From: a bacterium
GTDB taxonomy: Bacteria > Oederibacteriota > Muellerivitia > Muellerivitales > Muellerivitaceae
Reading direction: 5' to 3'
Assembly: GCA_025980505.1 (NCBI GenBank)
Contig: JAICXI010000052.1
Location: 1 to 8,885 of the forward strand
Length of the DNA: 8,885 nt
Shown: positions 6,446 through 8,885 of the stretch, piece after piece
How the letters are laid out: each line of letters begins with the position of its first letter
Numbering within the stretch: position 1 is the first letter of the stretch
The notes under the pieces: model-generated
Databases searched by the model: none
Told to the model about the DNA's origin: nothing
The model's input: only the letters and a program-made list of their open reading frames with translations
Translations under genes and position numbers: made by a program

Positions 6446-6813
6446 TCCAGCGCCCCCCTTCCCAAAAGATAAAACCAGCCGAAGGCCAGGACTCCCAGGA
6501 AGCCCAACATGGAAAGGAAACCCTCCCAGGCCATCTTGTGGAACAGGACCGCCCAGGGGAAGAGAAAGACGATTTCCACGTCGAAGACCAGGAAGCACAT
6601 GGCGACCAGGTAAAACTTCACGTTGAAGTGGTGGCGGGCGTCCCCCGAGGTGGCCTGGGGCTGGATGCCGCACTCATAGGAAGCCAGTTTGGAGTCGTTG
6701 GGCCGCTGGGGCCCGAAAAGGGCGGAAAGCACCAGCATGGCCGCCGGCACCGACACCGCCAAGAGGAGCGCCAAGGCCAAGGGCAAAAAATTTTGGATCG
6801 CGTCGAAATTCAT
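6436..6813 (-). CDS. nuoA: NADH-quinone oxidoreductase subunit A
   Basis: The 125-aa ND3 homologue, first gene of the operon. It is an integral membrane subunit next to the quinone chamber. Three hydrophobic helices lie at about 9-33, 65-90 and 97-118. The loop after helix 1 has YECGIQP (46-52) with C48, matching the ND3 cysteine loop whose exposure tracks the active/deactive state in mitochondrial enzymes. Helix 2 has the family block FNVKFYLVAM-x-FLVFDVEIVFLFPWA, including D78 and E80, which correspond to conserved acidic residues linked to proton coupling. Length is typical. The start is fixed by a GGAAGG Shine-Dalgarno (6819-6824) five bases before the ATG. It is preceded by a leader of about 160 nt from the promoter at 6979-7008. 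Confidence 0.97.
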   Translation of the reverse strand: MNFDAIQNFLPLALALLLAVSVPAAMLVLSALFGPQRPNDSKLASYECGIQPQATSGDARHHFNVKFYLVAMCFLVFDVEIVFLFPWAVLFHKMAWEGFLSMLGFLGVLAFGWFYLLGRGALEWE

Positions 6814-6972
6814 TCCGGCCTTCCGGCAGTTTTATTCGGTTCGGGGAATCGATATGACGCCGAACGCTTGGGACTCCCCGGCTCCAAAGCGGGCGCAAGC
6901 CTTGACCCTTTGAAGTTGAAACACCGGCCCCTCTTGGAGTTTGGAAGGCTTGGAAGGACGGAAGGGCTGAAT
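6814..6972 (-). promoter_or_regulatory. Leader (5' UTR) of the nuo operon
   Basis: About 159 nt lie between the inferred transcription start (near 6972, from the -10 box) and the nuoA ATG. I see no convincing small gene and no recognisable riboswitch. One dyad is visible: CGGGGAATC (6842-6850) against GACTCCCCG (6872-6880), eight of nine bases pairing across a 21-nt loop, about 20 nt upstream of the nuoA Shine-Dalgarno. It could influence translation of nuoA or be chance. Confidence 0.4.
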
Positions 6973-6978
6973 GGCTGG

Positions 6979-7008
6979 ATTATAGGGAGTTGGGAAGGCC
7001 AGGGTCAA
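6979..7008 (-). promoter_or_regulatory. Sigma-70-type promoter of the nuo operon
   Basis: On the minus strand a TTGACC -35 box (7003-7008, five of six consensus bases) is followed after 18 bp by a perfect TATAAT -10 box (6979-6984). Transcription would start near 6972 and read into nuoA. The -35 box directly abuts the palindromic operator at 7009-7024 with no gap. The terminator at 7140-7169 lies upstream, so the operon seems to be insulated from the upstream gene. Boxes this close to consensus suggest a promoter that is strong by default and held down by a repressor, but this is inference. Confidence 0.8.
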
Positions 7009-7024
7009 TGTGAAATATTTCACA
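7009..7024. promoter_or_regulatory. Proximal palindromic operator (Rex-like or CRP-like)
   Basis: TGTGAAATATTTCACA is a perfect 16-bp palindrome. With its flanks it reads ATGTGAAATATTTCACAA, 17 of 18 bases of the Rex operator form TTGTGAA-N4-TTCACAA as I recall it. Rex is a repressor that leaves DNA when NADH/NAD+ rises, which would suit an NADH dehydrogenase operon. It also fits the CRP core TGTGA-N6-TCACA. It touches the upstream edge of the -35 box and is centred about 44 bp before the inferred start. That position allows repression by steric hindrance or, for a CRP/FNR-family protein, class II-like activation. Confidence 0.75.
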
Positions 7025-7092
7025 AACTCGGCGGAGAGACCCGCTTCCCCGGCGGACTGAACCGCTTCCATCGCATTTTTGTCAAATTCGGA

Positions 7093-7108
7093 TGTGAAAG
7101 TTTTCACA
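7093..7108. promoter_or_regulatory. Distal palindromic operator (second copy)
   Basis: TGTGAAAGTTTTCACA is a nearly perfect palindrome, imperfect only at the central bases. With flanks (ATGTGAAAGTTTTCACAA) it matches the proximal operator at 16 of 18 positions, the differences being the two central bases. Its centre is 84 bp from the centre of the proximal site. It lies between the upstream terminator and the nuo promoter. A TTGACA hexamer (7080-7085, minus strand) follows 7 bases downstream, but I find no good -10 for it. Confidence 0.65.
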
Positions 7109-7139
7109 AGCTTTTCAGCAAATTAAGGGGCGATCCCAC

Positions 7140-7169
7140 AAAAAAGGCCCGGGGTTTTCCCCGGGCCTT
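7140..7169 (-). terminator. Intrinsic terminator after the outer-membrane protein gene
   Basis: AAGGCCCGGGG (7144-7154) and CCCCGGGCCTT (7159-7169) form an 11-bp perfect stem with a 4-nt loop. On the minus strand the stem runs into six T residues (complement of 7140-7145), the classic Rho-independent layout. It begins about 30 nt after the stop codon of the barrel protein gene and lies upstream of the nuo operators and promoter, so it separates the two transcription units. Confidence 0.92.
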
Positions 7170-7200
7170 GGATCAAACCTGCACTTTAACAAAGCCTTTA

Positions 7201-7776
7201 TTACATGAAGGCGTAGCCCACCAAAAGGGTGATGGTGCCGTTTTGGATGTGGGTATTCTGCGCCACGTCATTGAATCCCAATTCATAACGGCCGCTCACC
7301 AGGAACTTGTCGATGTCGATTTCCACGCCGCCGATCACACCGATGTCCGAGCCGTTGGAGTCCGTAATGGCCGACGTGCTGCCGCTGTTCGCCACTTGGG
7401 CCACCATGTTGAAGCTGAAACTGGGCCCCAACAGGATGCTGGGATTGATGCCCGGCGTGCCCAAGGAAAACTTCAACAACACGGGGATTTCCACGTAATC
7501 CAGCTGATAGGTATTGTTGGAGGTGTCTTTCCCGCCTTTTTGCTCATAAAGAATCTCAGGCCGGATGGCGAAGGAATTGCCGAAATTCAGGCTCACAAAA
7601 CCGCCGCCCACAAACCCCAGCCGGGAACCCGTAACGTCGTTCACGGTGACGTCGCTCCCGACAAAATTCGAGAAGTTGGCGCCGGCTTCCAGACCCAAGT
7701 TGAAGGTCTGGGCCGAAACCTGGCCGGCCGCCAAGGCCAGCAATGCCAAACCCAAAAATAACCCTTTAAGTCTCAT
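7201..7776 (-). CDS. Small outer-membrane beta-barrel protein (porin-family type)
   Basis: A 191-aa secreted protein. Residues 1-22 are a Sec signal peptide: MRLK, a leucine/alanine-rich core, then VSA before Q23 as a likely signal peptidase I site. The mature part alternates hydrophobic and polar residues with many glycines and aromatics: FNLGLEAGANFSNFVG (25-40), LGFVGGGFVSLNF (53-65), FAIRPEILYEQKGG (69-82), VEIPVLLKFSL (95-105), SILLGPSFSFNM (113-124), IGGVEIDIDKFLVSGRYELGF (148-168) and ITLLVGYAF (182-190). This resembles the OMP_b-brl_2 / PorT-like family of about eight-stranded barrels; the specific role is unknown. The last residue is Met after the expected C-terminal Phe. The GGGAGGGGAG-type Shine-Dalgarno directly before the ATG is strong. 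It stands alone between gnd (99 nt upstream) and a terminator. Confidence 0.85.
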   Translation of the reverse strand: MRLKGLFLGLALLALAAGQVSAQTFNLGLEAGANFSNFVGSDVTVNDVTGSRLGFVGGGFVSLNFGNSFAIRPEILYEQKGGKDTSNNTYQLDYVEIPVLLKFSLGTPGINPSILLGPSFSFNMVAQVANSGSTSAITDSNGSDIGVIGGVEIDIDKFLVSGRYELGFNDVAQNTHIQNGTITLLVGYAFM

Positions 7777-7875
7777 ACTCCCCTCCCACGCAGGATGAAC
7801 GGCTTGTCTTTTAGACGACCCACTTCACGGCACGGTTACAAATTCTACCACCACCCGCATCCCCAACCGCTTATT

Positions 7876-8885
<1,010 letters not shown>

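Noticed and set aside
6446..6673. N-terminal extension of nuoB
   Set aside because: The extra 76 residues are the alternate frame of nuoA and show no NuoB similarity. The ATG at 6445 has a strong ribosome binding site.
7057..7085. A second promoter starting with the perfect TTGACA at 7080-7085 (minus strand)
   Set aside because: No acceptable -10 hexamer is present 15-19 bp downstream (the region reads GGTTCAGT). Kept only as a note beside the distal operator.
6832..7107. A 91-codon minus-strand open frame beginning with GTG inside the distal operator
   Set aside because: It overlaps the proximal operator and the nuo promoter, lacks a good ribosome binding site and has low-complexity composition. 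The stretch is better explained as regulatory DNA and leader.
6538..7761. A 407-codon plus-strand open frame spanning nuoA antisense, the control region and the barrel gene antisense
   Set aside because: It runs through the promoter, both operators and the terminator stem and has no recognisable domain. It is a shadow of G+C-rich codon use.

Overview
The window is one continuous minus-strand block from a G+C-rich (around 60% by eye), Gram-negative (diderm) bacterium. It carries the first eight genes of a respiratory complex I (NADH:quinone oxidoreductase) operon. The diderm call rests on a signal-peptide-bearing outer-membrane beta-barrel protein. The lineage cannot be fixed from the sequence. 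Separate nuoC and nuoD genes, a short NuoG and spacers full of imperfect palindromes would fit a poorly sampled environmental phylum, but that is a guess.

Layout, read in the direction of transcription (high to low coordinates). At 8885-7876 is the 3' two thirds of a decarboxylating 6-phosphogluconate dehydrogenase (gnd). At 7776-7201 is a small outer-membrane beta-barrel protein, closed by a clear intrinsic terminator (7140-7169). At 7139-6814 is the nuo control region. It holds two nearly identical palindromic operators (7093-7108 and 7009-7024) and a near-consensus sigma-70 promoter (-35 at 7003-7008, -10 at 6979-6984), followed by a leader of about 160 nt. Then come nuoA, nuoB, nuoC, nuoD, nuoE, nuoF, nuoG and the first 44 codons of nuoH, which runs off the window. 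The remaining membrane genes are expected beyond position 1.

Together the nuo genes encode the NADH-oxidising arm (NuoE, F, G), the connecting arm with the quinone site (NuoB, C, D) and the first membrane subunits (NuoA, H). All expected cluster ligands are present: N1a in NuoE; N3 and the FMN site in NuoF; N1b, N5, N4 and the optional N7 in NuoG; N2 in NuoB. NuoG is short (541 aa).

Two things go beyond a routine complex I operon. First, the promoter carries paired TGTGAA-N4-TTCACA operators exactly 84 bp apart (about eight helical turns). They fit the NADH/NAD+-sensing repressor Rex and also the CRP-type consensus. Second, the intercistronic spacers are unusually long for nuo (78-138 nt), and the B-C, D-E, E-F and F-G spacers each hold an inverted-repeat element (G-H a half-element). 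The D-E element is a 105-nt near-cruciform with 50-nt arms. The others are built on a CAC-N-(A/G)AG unit repeated every 8-10 nt. I see no other novel multi-gene system here.
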